Shown here in pieces: positions 32,853 through 46,000 of a DNA stretch of 64,000 nt. The stretch lies in the NCBI RefSeq assembly GCF_000208745.1, contig NC_030856.1:6936448-7000447 (forward strand), given 5' to 3'. This stretch comes from Theobroma cacao (lineage: Eukaryota; Streptophyta; Magnoliopsida; Malvales; Malvaceae). The position numbers were made by a program, and so were the translations under genes. How positions within the stretch are numbered: position 1 is the first letter of the stretch; every line of letters begins with the position of its first letter. The notes beneath the pieces are model-generated. The model had not been told where the DNA came from. It searched no databases and was given only the letters and a program-made list of their open reading frames with translations.

Positions 32853-34991
32853 ATTTTCTCGAGAAAAAGAAAGTATGAAACAAGGGTCGTCGAAAAGGGG
32901 CAAGAAAGGGAGGAGAACTTAAAAATGAATTGTTGTTGAGGCTGAGGGACATGAGAAGTGAACTACGTATTGGAGAAGTGGGGACATGAAAGTGTTAGAA
33001 TGAAAAGCATAATCTTATCCCATTAGAGACTTTAGTAGGATTTGCATACTTTTCTTGCATTCTCATTCGATATGTTTATTTTAGACTTATTGGGATATGC
33101 TAATTAGACCCAAATTTCATTATTGGGATAAGCTTAGAATTGCAACTCATTACAGCCTGCGTTATTGTTTATGTCAGCGTGATTTTCGATCTTCAAGTTT
33201 CATTTTGTTCAGAAAATTAATCCAAAACTTTCTGTTCAATTTTCCTAGAAGAGAATGCAGCCTCAAAACTAAAAAATAAATATATGAAGTTTTTGTTGTA
33301 GGTTGCAACAAAGTCAGGTCATCAGCAAAGCAAGTTTAAGAAATTGGAATGACTTTTACAATTAAAGTCACCATCTGAGAGAAATTAAGCTCAAAAGTAA
33401 GAAATTCATGTCACATGAAGCATGTTGACTGTTGTGGTTTTTATTTGAGGGCATACATTCAAATTCAACCCTCGCAGACAGTCTTCACTCAACAAACTTA
33501 AATTAATTGTTACATGGACCCTTATTTCACGTTAATCCCTTTTTTTACCTATGAAAAAAATATATAATTTTTAAATATTTAGTTCAATAATAAATATATA
33601 AAACGTATATATATGTCATTTATAAATTTAATACATTATGATGCAACATGTAAGTAAAAATTATTATGAATTCACTATATAAAATATGAACTCATGCATG
33701 CTCACATGACAACTTTTGATTACTTATTACAGCAAGCTGATGCATGTGATTAGAACAACCTATTCAATAATTTTGGATGCTTATTGATGAATGACTCATG
33801 GTGATGCAATTATTAAGCATTGAAACCAAGAGGAAGAAATGAAAAGGGCAATAGTGACAGAAGATGAAGAGCGGCAATTCATAAAGGAATATCAAACAAG
33901 ATGGGCAAAGTGCCCTGTTAGAAAGGAAAGGCATGAAGAGTGTTGACTTTGTCTGCTTACATGTTAAAATCGTACCATAAATTCTTTGTCTGCATTGACC
34001 CTTGACAACCTGAGCAAAGAGTCATTGAAAAACTTTCGAGATGGACGAGTGAAGACTACGCCCACTCTTTTGAGAAAAAACTGTCATTGGATGACTTTTA
34101 ATAGGCCATTCAATGTGTGCCCTTCAATGTATTTGAGTATTTAATTTAATAATAATTATATAAACAAGAAACACAGTAAAGAGAGAAATGTACAGAGCCT
34201 AGCGGTGTAAGCATGAGGTTACTGCATCAAATTGAAAATGGATGGCCAAGTATAACACTGTTTGTATAGGAGTAAAAAATGTCAACCCCAGCCCCACCCA
34301 TTAAAAGTGAGTTAGAATAACGTTGATGCTAATACACCCAATACTACATATACTTTCATTTATAAAGTGTAAAATATATAAATACAACATTTTGTTAATA
34401 TAATACAGGCACAATTATTTATTTTTGGATAATGGATGTTGACGTAGAATATGATTTTGAATTTAATTCATATCTAGATTTTGATGGATTATTTGAAGAA
34501 TAAAATAAAATAAATTGAGAAGCCATTGAGACTGAATATGATTTGAATTATACCTCAACAGTTATGTCGAAATGATTGTGATTAGTTTTTTCATTGTTTT
34601 TGAGAGAAAGAAAGTTGTTGAAGCAAAGGGAGGTAAGGAGAATCTCACACATTTTACTTGGGTGTTTTTGTTTTGAAGGGTGCACACTTTACTTGTTTTG
34701 AAACTATCTTATATGTATGTTTCATTAAGTGAATTAAATGTTTTGTTCTATTATTTTTTGTGTAAGAAAATAGAGTTAAGCATATGATTATTTTTTATTT
34801 TGATTTATTCATGTGACTAATATTGATTAATAATGAGGTATGAAATCTTTTGTTATGTTGTAAAGCGTTAAGAGCTATGAATTAATTCTTAAGAAGTAGG
34901 ATAATCAATATTAAAATTAATTTTAGGATCTTGTTAATGGATTATAATAGTTAACATACGACCTAAAAACAGAAAATACGACCTAAAAATA
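32853..34991. repeat. psiRLP4 upstream region and duplicated spacer
   Basis: The first 450 bp follow the leaders of psiRLP6 and the other RLPs, but the TTGACT block is not evident. 33480-34300 is closely similar to 46000-46900 and 44380-44900 (shared: ACCAAGAGGAAGAAATGAAA, GTAAAGAGAGAAAT). 34300-34990 is similar to 36470-37260 (shared: GATGTTGACGTAGAA, TTATACCTCAACAGTTATGT). No gene recognised. Confidence 0.5.
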
Positions 34992-35318
34992 GTTAAGGCA
35001 GCTTTCACTGAGGTCGATGCCAATGACATGACCGGTCACGTTGTGGCAACAGACTCCATCCCACGACTCCATCCCATGAACAACAATCCGTGCTTTCGTT
35101 CCAAGAATTTATCCTGGGGTATGAAGAAAATGTCTGACAATCACCTAAAGAAATGGTGTTTTTGAATTCCAGCAAGGCACTTCTCTGTTCTGGGAGGCAT
35201 AAATGAGCTGAATGAAGGGGAAAGTGGAAGGGAAACTCAATGAACAATAGACCAGGAAATGCAAGAACGATAAAAGCAGGAAAAGGACTCGATACAACAT
35301 CCTAACTACCCTTCCCAT
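34992..35318 (-). pseudogene. RLP 5' fragment: signal peptide and N-cap only
   Basis: The ATG at 35318 starts MGRVVRMLYRVLFLLLSFLH. A 2-bp insertion after FPSTFP throws the frame. In the shifted frame SAHLCLPEQRSALLEFKN and STDCCSWDGV are readable. A short tandem duplication of GTGGGATGGAGTC breaks it again. Homology ends after SESCLN at about 34992, where unrelated AT-rich spacer begins. The leader to the right (35320-35470) contains the RLP block with TTGACT, near 35447-35452. Confidence 0.85.
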
Positions 35319-37747
35319 ATTTTCTCAAGAAAGAGAAAGTTATGTAACAAGGGTCGTCCAAAAGGGGATATTTAGATGAGTTATGGCTGAGGCCAAGGGA
35401 CATATAAATATAACTACTGGACAAGTGGAGACATCTCTTTTTTCAAGTCAACCAACAAGTTTTTCCAAAATCTTTTTAGTTGTGTCCCATTAATTAAGGC
35501 ATTTAAAGTCAAGTCTTCTCAACTTACATATTTATTCATTGTGTTGAGAAGTTTGAACAGCGATAGTGTTTGAGCCTGGAATCAAAACTAAATTAATGGT
35601 ATAGAAAGAAAAAGTGTTGGTGGCGTGATAGAATGGAAGCATGAATTGAACCTGCAGATTGTCATGAATTCTCGTTGTATGTCTACTTTTATTTTATCGT
35701 TCACTGGAAAGTCTTACTGGGATCTGCTAATTAGACTCAAATTTCATTGCAATTCATTACAGCCAGTTCTTTTATTTTTCCTTATAATTTTACTTTTACT
35801 GTTTAACTCATCTGACGTAGTATTATAATAAACAAAAAGTTATTGATTAAGAAATTCTTTATGTAGATTAAAGCTAATTCAGGCCACCATCAAAGCAACT
35901 TTAAGAAAATACAAAATTCGGTTCATCACCAGAAAGATAGCTTCTTTTTTCAATAAAAAAAAACAATATTAAATTACGTTTATAAGCATGTTTTTATCAT
36001 CCTTCAATTACTTTTTCACGTTAAAAGCACCTACTAAAAATTAGAGTAATGTTATTTTTCTTTATATTTTTGTTTTTACTAAAATGATTAAAAAATTAAA
36101 ATTTTATTACATAATTTAAAAATAAGATTTATTAATTTATGATAAGTCAATTTATTCATAAATACAATGTTCAAAATTAAATCAATTTATAATATGTCAA
36201 TTGACTATATGAAACAAATGAAAGTAAGAATTATACAAAAACAAAATTGAATATTGTTTTGAAAGTAACTCAAAAATTCATTTATGAGGCTGCGAAAATG
36301 GATCCTCCGCTTTGAAGCGCTGAAGAAATATATAAACAGGAAACACAGTAAAGAGAGAAATACACAGAGCCTAGTGGTGTAAGTATGAGAGTATTGCATC
36401 AAATTGAAAATGGAAGGCCAAGTATAACAGTGTCTGTATAGGAGTAGAAAATGTCAACCCCAGCCGCGACCCATCAAAAGTGAGTTAGAATAAGGTTGAT
36501 GCTAGTACACCCCAATACAACATGTACTTTCATTTATAAAGCATATACTTTCATTTATAAAGTGTAAAATATATAAATACAACATTTTCTTAATATAAAA
36601 CAAGCACAATTATTTATTTTTTGATAATGAATGTTGACGTAGAACATGATTTTGAATTTAATTCATATTTGGATTTTTGATGAATTATTTTTAAAAAATA
36701 AAATAAAATAAATTGAGAAGTCGTTAAGACTCAATGTGGTTTGAATTATACCTCAACAGTTATGTTGAAATGACTGTGATCAGTTTTTCTTTTTTTTTTT
36801 TGAGAGAAAAAAAGAAGTTGTTGAAACAACGGGAGGTAAGTAGAATCTCACACCCTTTACTTCCTTTTTTTGGTTTAAAGGCGCACACTTTACTTGTTTT
36901 CAAACTATCTTACATATATGTATGTTTTTTTTTTCTTTTATTTGGCTACCCATCCGTGGAGGATGGGAGTTTATATATATGTATGTTTCATTAAGTGAAT
37001 TAAAAGTTTTTGTTTCATTATTTTTTGCATAAAAAAAATAGGGTTAAGCATATGATTGTTTTTTTATTTTGATTTATTCATGTGATTGAATATTGATTCA
37101 TAATGAGATATGAAATATTTTGTTAGGTTGTAAAGTTTTAAGAGCTACATTAAGTCTTGAGAAGTAGGATAATCAACACTAAAACTAATTCTACAACCTT
37201 TGTTAATGGGTTATAATAGTTAGCATATGACCCAATAACAGAATATAATAAGCTAGCAAACAATCCCCCTAGCGGATTATAATAGTTAGCATATGAAATA
37301 GAACATGATTTTGAATTTAATTCCTATTTGGATTTTAATGGATTATTTGAAAAATAAAATAAAACAAATTGAGAAGCCATTAAGACTGTGAGTGCATACA
37401 CTTTATATATTAATCAAATACTCAAGTGCAATGTTTAGGATTTAAATAAAAATCTTGCAAATTACAACATCTTCAATACAAATTCTAAATTCATAAAAAA
37501 AAAAAAAAACCTTCTTCAAAACATGTGTTTTCCGAGCCCCAAAAGCTACAGATAAAAGCTGGTGCTCACAAATTTGAAAATGATCAAAGCTGAACAAGAA
37601 AAGCAAATTTTCCACTAAAAACACCAAGAATCATATTACCCATTCAGATACTCAATGAACACCCGAATTCTTCAAACCACTGCCATGGGAAATGATTGAG
37701 CCAGATGCTACAGAAGCAGGGTCCATCGGATTCGGTTCAAAAGCCAC
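35319..37747. repeat. RLP-fragment upstream region and duplicated spacer
   Basis: 35319-35960 is an RLP leader and upstream sequence. 35980-36250 matches 2480-2740. 36330-37260 repeats 34150-34990, and 37300-37400 is a third partial copy of the same block. 37440-37747 is the 3' flank and second UTR exon of psiRLP5. Only small open frames without domains are present. Confidence 0.5.
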
Positions 37748-37868
37748 CTTGACAATTTGGAAAAAAAAAACAAAGGAAAAATCAATCGTAGATTACAAAA
37801 GCAATGAGAAATTCGCTGTAATTCTACTTTGGCAAAAAAACTGACCTATGCATGATCTGGATGTAGTG
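37748..37868 (-). other. psiRLP5 3'-UTR intron and flank
   Basis: A GT-AG intron at 37748-37845: donor GTCAGT after CATGCATAG, acceptor TTGTCAAG before GTGGCTTTTGAACC. It is homologous to the RLP3 and psiRLP6 introns. Confidence 0.6.
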
Positions 37869-40811
37869 CTAGTTTCTTCTTCCTCTGTTTCTGCGAATCC
37901 ACTTTGTAACATTGTTTTGCCAATCTCTCTCAACCATTCTGATAAACCACCATGGTCTTCCTGTTGTGAATACAATGTATCCCATGCTCAATCCTAACAC
38001 CACTCCACATCCATAGCCCATCATTACAACTTTCCAAATAAAGGCTATATCAGAACCTTCATCTTCCTTAACCATTGGTACCAGTGGTTTTGGTTCAGGG
38101 TCACCGCATTGTTTTGACAGTGGGAGGCCACACAATCCCAAGTTACCACCATAAGAATCATTCTCAAAAGTATCAAATTGCTTCCCATGGGGAATTGGTC
38201 CCACAAGATCATTTTGTGAAAGATTTAATACTTCGAGGAATGTCAGATTCGTCAATTGAGAAGGAATTCTGCCACCAAGCCTGTTTGACGAGAGATCTAA
38301 TGATTAAGTGCTATCATATTTCCAATAGTTGGTGAGATAAGACCAGTCAAGTTGTTGTGAGACAAATTGAGTCCTTGAAGCGAAATAAGTTCTCCGAATT
38401 CTTCAGGAATTTGTCCACAGAATAGATTATTCGAAAAGTCCATAAATGTGTAAATGGCAAAGGTTTTCACCAACTCAATCTCCAATCTTTTCGTTGTTAC
38501 ATTCACTGAGTAATAGTCATTAAAAGATAAAGCTACATCTCTACTTATGAATCTCGTGAATTCCCAAGGTCTCTCTTCAGGTATATCTTTCATTGCTCTC
38601 AAATTTTGGAAGAATTTTGTTGGCAAGGGACCGTTGAGCTCATTATGAGACAGATCAATTATTTGCAGTGCAGAGAAGTTAGATGAAGCTATGGAATTGG
38701 GCATGGGACCATGCAATCTATTATTTCGTAAAAGAAGAACTTGCAGATTTGGAAGTGAAGCAAACCAATGGGGAAAGGTATCAGTGAACTTGTTGTTCCT
38801 TAAATTCGAAAGTTTCAAGGAACTACAATTAGCCAAAGACCGTGACAATAATCCTTCCAATTTATTGTCATTGAGGAGAAGAATTTCCAAGTTATTACCT
38901 CTAAAAGAATCAGGCATTTTACCGTGAAAATTATTCATCTCCAAATTCATTACCATGAGAGAAGAGCTGAGATTTCCAAAACATTCTGGAATAGTTCCGC
39001 TCAAGTTATTTCTAGACAAGTCAAGAATCAAAAGTGAACTCCAATTGCAAATCAAAAGAGGGATATTTCCGGTTAATTTATTCTTTGAAACGTAGAATGC
39101 AATCAAAGATTGTGGTGGATTTGGACTTTGATTATTCAAGCAAGTTGATAGAATTGGACCTTGAAGCAAGTTGGATCGAAGGTCAAGAACGTCAAGATTT
39201 TTTCCTGGAAAATGCCCTAAAGTGGTCAAAAAGTTGTAAGAAAGGTTCAAAGATTTCAAATTGTCCCACCCTTCTGCTTCCCATTTGGAAATTCCACCAT
39301 GAATCTTGTTACTGGAAAGATCTAAAATCTTCAAATTTGATGTTCGAAAGAAACTTGGGAATTGTCTTATGCTACAAGAAGAGAATGACACTTTAACAAG
39401 CTGAGGGAAGGAATAGTTAATATCATTTTCGCTTGCGCTTAATGATAGTAAACTATTATTTGAAAGATCAAGATCCCTAAGATATTTGAGTTTTGCAAGC
39501 ATATTTGACTTGATGACACCACTCAAGTTGTTTGAGGAAAGATCAAGCGTTTCAAGGCTCACAAGATCAAAAAAAGAATTCGGTATTGATCCATGAATGT
39601 CATTGGAACTCAAATCAATATATTCCAGAGAATTAGGCTTCTGAATTTGGTCAATTTGACCGGCAAGTTTGTTATAGCTAAGATCTAAAGTTTGCAAAGA
39701 TGGTAAAGTAAACAACCAAGATGGTAGTCCACCACTTACAAGGTTACTAGATAACCAAAATGTTTCTAGCAATTGAAGCTCACTAACATGATTTGGTAGG
39801 GGACCTTCTAATCGATTAAATGACAAATCTAGATGGGTAAGTTGCGTGAGGTTGAACATGGTTGTTGGAAGTTGACCACTAAAATTACAGGAAGAAAATG
39901 ACAAAAAAGTCAATTTATTAAGATTTTCAAAAATATCTGGAATATGTCCTCCAAAATCATTTTCAGAAAAATCTAAGTGGATGATTTGACTGAGATTTCC
40001 AATTGATGCAGGAATTGACCCTCTAAAACTGCAAAAGGAAAGGTCCAACAACTTAAGGCCACTACTCAAGTTTGACTTGGGGAAATAACCTGTGACATTT
40101 TCATTACTACCTAAATCTATGTGTTGGAGGTATGGAAGGGAAAAAACTTCACTTGGAAGTTCTCCATCTAGTTGACAATCATGAAGACTCAAACGTTCTA
40201 GAGATGAAGTCAAGTTCATAAAGGAGGGAAGTGCAACATCAGACATCTCTACAAAGTCAAGGATAAGGTTTCTTAATTCAGTTAAGTTGCGTGCAAGCAT
40301 GTCAAAACCTTGGCTATCAAATCTGAAGTAGCTATAGATATAATAAGCATTATTGGAAAGATCGAGTGAAACCAATTTTGATAGGAGACTTATTTCATAT
40401 GGGATTAAGTCAGAGAATGAATTATGGGAGAGATTAAGATGGGTCAAACTCACTAACTGATTAAATAACTCCGATGAGATAGAGCCATTGAAATCGTTGT
40501 GAGCAAGGTTGAGTCGTTGGAGTTCTTGAAGGTGGGAGAGGCTACTGTTTGCAGGGAGGGTGCCATAAAGGCAGCTTTCACTAAGGTCGATGCTAATGAC
40601 ATGACCCGTCACCACGTGGCAACTAACTCCACCCCATGAACAGCAATCCGTGCTTTCATTCCAAGAATTCCTCCATAGGTAATAACCACAATCATCATAC
40701 ACAGAAATAGTGTTTTTGAATTCAAGCAAGGCAGCTCTCTGTGCTGGGAGGCATAAGTGAGCTGAAGGAAGAAAAGAGGATTTGGTACAACATCCTAATT
40801 ACCTTTCCCAT
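37869..40811 (-). pseudogene. psiRLP5: nearly full-length RLP with two lesions
   Basis: The ATG at 40811 gives MGKVIRMLYQIL. A 59-bp deletion then removes the hydrophobic core of the signal peptide and shifts the frame, so this start ends at a TGA after LA. From 40729 the RLP frame is open for 810 codons: N-cap (STDCCSWGGVSC), LRRs, and island DIPEERPWEFTRFISRD, close to RLP2. One missing base near 38304 (GATTCAAG in RLP2, GATTAAG here) changes ALESLDL to ALNH-stop. The final 128 codons (last LRRs, GLCGLPLSKQCG, KEDEGSD, GxxxG helix, NRGRRN tail) remain open in the next frame at 37869-38255. It has one N-terminal LRR unit, like RLP2. The single-base loss could be a sequencing error, but the 59-bp deletion is not easily explained that way. 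Confidence 0.9.
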
Positions 40812-42245
40812 ATTTTCTCGAGACAAAAGGAAAGTATGAAACAAGGGTCGTCGAAAAAGGGCAAGTTATGGAGGTGTACTTAAAAATGAGTTGTGGCTGA
40901 GGCAGGCGGAGGGACATGAAAATAGAAGAAGCGGTGGACAAGTGGAGACATCTGTTTTTCAAGTCAATCAACAAGTCTTTCTCAAAATATTTTAAGCTGT
41001 TTTCCATTAATGCAATTTGACGTCAAGTCTTCTCAAGTAGAAAAAATTTATTGATTGTGTTGAGAAATTTCAACAGCCCAAGGGTTAGGGCGTGGAATCA
41101 AAACTAAATTAATGGAATAAAAACGAAAAAGTGTTGGTGCCATGCTAGCATGAATTGAGCGCCGCTGAATCCTATCCCATTTGATGTCTATTTTTATTTT
41201 AAGGTCTAATGCCGTGTTTATTGAAAGAAAAAGTGTTGACTGGTTCCTATTGGAGGGCACACTTTGAAACTCAATCCCCTTCATAGACTTGTTTTTTCTA
41301 AAGATTGGGCGTAGTCTTTACTCAGTAAAGTTAATTAATTATTACATGAACCCTTAGCCCACTTTAATTCCTTTTCTTACGTATGAAATATATATATATA
41401 TATATATATAATCTTTGATTATCTAATTCAATAATAAATATAAAAAATGTAAAAAAGTACTACTTTGGGATCAATCCCAACCAGAGAACATTATTCTTCT
41501 CTCCCTCGGGGGTCGATCTGACAATGCAATAAAACATCATTATTTTATCGAATTATTTCAAAACATAGCATTATTCAACTATTCAATTTTAATCCATTTA
41601 TTTATTATTCTATTTCTCAACAAACCATAATTGTCCATTTTTATTCAATTTTTTCATAGGGATTAAATCACCTATAATTATTTTTACTTAGATACTATAG
41701 TATTTAATATAATACCAAATAATTAAGATCCATTAAAAAATATATATATATAAAATAAGAAATAAATTTTTCACATATGAAAATTTCTCCCTTCTTTTAA
41801 TTTTCACTTAACAAACTAATCAATAAAACAATATGATAAGAAATGTGCTCGGATTCGACCTCATGCTCAAATATGAAAATAATTAATAAATTAAAATTAT
41901 AACGCAATGGAATAATAAATTAGTATTTAATCAGAAAAACAGTTGAATCCTACATGATTAATGTTTGTGATTTTCATGTAATTTTCAAATTAAATATAAA
42001 CATTTATAAGTTTAAGAGTTACATACATTGCTCTAGATATTGTAATCAAGAGTCAATTAAATCAAAGTCTTTGCTTATTCACTTTTAGGATTTATCAAAT
42101 CTTTAGCCACTCTAGTGTTTGGCCTCTAATAGTAATCCATACAATGACCAAATAAGACCTTCTCAAAGGTAAGATTTTTACTTGTGCTAGCAAGTTTTGG
42201 TTCTAAAACAAAGAGACCAAAATTCTTGCCGAATCTTATTTTTTT
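40812..42245. other. psiRLP5 upstream region and unassigned AT-rich sequence
   Basis: 40812-41420 is RLP leader and spacer with a (TA)n run at 41388-41410. 41620-41860 matches 58040-58290. 41860-42245 has no match elsewhere in the window and runs into the gap. No gene seen. Confidence 0.45.
40962..40967 (-). promoter_or_regulatory. W-box-like TTGACT upstream of psiRLP5
   Basis: Same conserved block as the active loci, about 155 bp before the ATG position, preserved although the gene is broken. Confidence 0.35.
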
Positions 42246-43065
42246 NNNNNNNNNNNNNNNNNNNNNNNNNNNNNNNNNNNNNNNNNNNNNNNNNNNNNNN
42301 NNNNNNNNNNNNNNNNNNNNNNNNNNNNNNNNNNNNNNNNNNNNNNNNNNNNNNNNNNNNNNNNNNNNNNNNNNNNNNNNNNNNNNNNNNNNNNNNNNNN
42401 NNNNNNNNNNNNNNNNNNNNNNNNNNNNNNNNNNNNNNNNNNNNNNNNNNNNNNNNNNNNNNNNNNNNNNNNNNNNNNNNNNNNNNNNNNNNNNNNNNNN
42501 NNNNNNNNNNNNNNNNNNNNNNNNNNNNNNNNNNNNNNNNNNNNNNNNNNNNNNNNNNNNNNNNNNNNNNNNNNNNNNNNNNNNNNNNNNNNNNNNNNNN
42601 NNNNNNNNNNNNNNNNNNNNNNNNNNNNNNNNNNNNNNNNNNNNNNNNNNNNNNNNNNNNNNNNNNNNNNNNNNNNNNNNNNNNNNNNNNNNNNNNNNNN
42701 NNNNNNNNNNNNNNNNNNNNNNNNNNNNNNNNNNNNNNNNNNNNNNNNNNNNNNNNNNNNNNNNNNNNNNNNNNNNNNNNNNNNNNNNNNNNNNNNNNNN
42801 NNNNNNNNNNNNNNNNNNNNNNNNNNNNNNNNNNNNNNNNNNNNNNNNNNNNNNNNNNNNNNNNNNNNNNNNNNNNNNNNNNNNNNNNNNNNNNNNNNNN
42901 NNNNNNNNNNNNNNNNNNNNNNNNNNNNNNNNNNNNNNNNNNNNNNNNNNNNNNNNNNNNNNNNNNNNNNNNNNNNNNNNNNNNNNNNNNNNNNNNNNNN
43001 NNNNNNNNNNNNNNNNNNNNNNNNNNNNNNNNNNNNNNNNNNNNNNNNNNNNNNNNNNNNNNNNN
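42246..43065. other. Assembly gap (820 N)
   Basis: A run of N. Any open frame spanning it is meaningless. Confidence 1.
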
Positions 43066-46000
43066 GATGCACAGTGATCTCATAATTGTAACAACTTTAC
43101 AATTCTCTTGCAAGGCTTTTATGTTCCATGGGCTTCTTCCAATTAGTACTTAATAACTCATTTTTTTTGCACTAACATGAAGGAAAACGTCTATCACATA
43201 TAGTTATGCGTTTAAGTATGCATTAAATGACAATGTATATTCTTTGACCAATCCAATTGACTCAAGGGTATATACCAACAAAATGAATAAATAAAAAGAG
43301 TTAATTTTTATGGTGTTGTGGTTAAAAATTATGAAGATGGAAAACCTTTTGAAGATGGTGCTGATGAAAAATATTTTTTACTATATGATCTAAACAATAT
43401 AAAATATTTTTGGCAGTTTATCTTTGATTTGACAATTTTAGACACAACACAAGAAGACATGGAGTTAATCATATTTGAGTTTAGTTTTATCGTGTTTCTT
43501 GTCGTAATCTTGTCAAATATAATTAAAACGTTTAAACTCATTTAATTAATTGTATTAATCATGTTATTATGTCTAACCTTTATAAGTGGACATGTTTATC
43601 AACCTACTTAATTTAGTAGTAAGAAACTATTTTATTAGGATAATGGATTTTATGGATTGTATTTATGTAGAATTTCATTATATTTGATGATATTATTATC
43701 TTATTATAATTTTTTATGATTATTGATTTTAAATATAAATAATAAATTTATATTTAAATTATAGGTCTTTAATTTAATCGTATATTAATCTTGTTACGTG
43801 TTAAAAATTGAATCGTATTAATTATTTTATAGTGTTTTTAATTATGTTGTGTCATATAAAACTTAAAACTCGACACGTTTAATAAACGTGTTAACCGTAC
43901 CGAGTCATGTTATATGTTTATTATATGTATCTGTATATGTGTTTCAAATCCTAACACTGATTAGTTAATCATATTGTATTCATATTTACGCAAAAAATTG
44001 TTAATATTCTATATTTACACAATACAATTAAAATACAGAAATATGAATTATCAAGTCCAATATATCTAAACAAATTATTTTTTAATCATGTCATGACGTA
44101 TAAAACTTAAAACTTGACACGTTTAGTAAATTTGCTAATTATGTCGAGTCATAGTACACGATTATTATACGTATTCGTATATGTGTTTTAGATACTAATA
44201 ACGATTAGTTAATCGTGTCGTATTCGTATTTACTTATAAAATTGTTAATATTCTACAATATAATTAAGATACAGAGACACGAATTGTCAAATCGAATTTA
44301 TCTAAAAAAATTATTTTTCGATTACCAAATGAACTTTAATTACTTGCCACATGAAACTGACATATATGCTAAGAAAAACCAATCTAATGATTTATAGATT
44401 GTTATTGATATGTGACTCATGCTAATAGTAATTTTTGAGCATTCAAACCAAGAGGAAGAAATGAAGATAGTGACAGAAGATGAGGAGGGGGAATTCAGAA
44501 AGGAAATTAAACAAGAAGGGCAAATTACCTTGTTAGAAAGAAAAGGCATGAAGCGTTGTATGCATACATGTTAAAATCGTACCATATAGACTTGTCTGCA
44601 TAGACTCTTAACCTGAGCTAGTTAAGGGTCATTGTATAGCTTTTGGGAGTGAAGAGTGAAGACTACGCCAACTCTTTACTTTTCTTGAATGACGTATAAT
44701 TAAGGGTTCAATGTGTGCCCTTAAATGCTGACTGTAAATAAAAATGTAATTAAGTATTTAATTCAATGATAGATATATAAACAGTAAACACAGTAAAGAG
44801 AGAAATGCACAGAGCCTATTGGTGTAAGTATGAGATTAATGCATCAAATTGAAAACGAAAAGCCAAGTATAACAGCGTTTGCATAGGAGTAGAAAATGTC
44901 AACCACTGCCCGACCCCTCAAAAGTGAGTTGGAATGAGGTTGATGCTAATAGTGTCCAATACAACATATACTTTCATTTATAAAGTGTAAAATATATAAA
45001 TACAACATTTTCTTAATAGAAAACAAGCACAATTATTTATTTTGTGATGATGGATGTTGATGTAGAACATTATTTTACACAACCTGAAGAACATAAAAAT
45101 GAGGAACATAAGGAGAGTCCAATGATGATCCAAACCTGTAAGTTGGCTGAGGGACAAGTGAGGGAGTTGAACTTAAAAATCAGTTGTGGTTGAGGCTGAG
45201 GGACATGAGAAGTGAACTACGTATTGGAGAAGTGGGGACATGAAAGTGTTAGAATGGAAAGCATGAAGGTCGTTGAATCCTATCCCATTAGAGACGTTAG
45301 TAGGATTTGCATATTTTTCTTGAATTCTCATTTGATGTTACTTGGATAATGTTCAAGCAAGAACATGAGTGCAAGGGATGTCATTATGCAAGAATATATA
45401 TAAACTTTACTTTTATCAATTGATTGAAGTAATTTTTTAAGTAAGGAAATATATGCACTTAATTATATTGAGCCAAATACTCAATATGCAATTTTTTTTC
45501 AATCTAGACACTATGTTCTTATTTTGACAATCTGTTAAAGTGGACTTTGAGACAAAGAGATGATAATTGAAGTAAGCATTTAATTTTCGTTCCTTTTTAT
45601 TAACAAAAAATTAAAGTAAACTTCATATTTTAGTTATATAATTTTTTAAAAAATTAAAAAATAAAAATCAGATAATTTAACTGAAATTCTCCCTAAAAGG
45701 CCCCTATTTTTTGAAGTTTTTCAGTTTTACATCTAAAATTAATCCAAAATTTTATGTTCAATTTTCCTAGCATAAAAACGCAGGCTCAAAATCATTTTCG
45801 TATGTACTATTTAACTCACATGAGGTGATAAAAAAAATAAAAAATTCATTGAAGAATTCAAGATTGGAATCTATATAATTGGGTCAAGCCAGTGGGCCAC
45901 CCGACCCATGGATAAGTCTAATGCCCTGTTTATAAAGAGGAAAAACATGAATCGTATAGACCGTTGTGGTTCCTATTTGAAGACACATTCAAATTCAATC

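Noticed and set aside
42184..43153. Open frames across the N run
   Set aside because: Artefact of undetermined bases.
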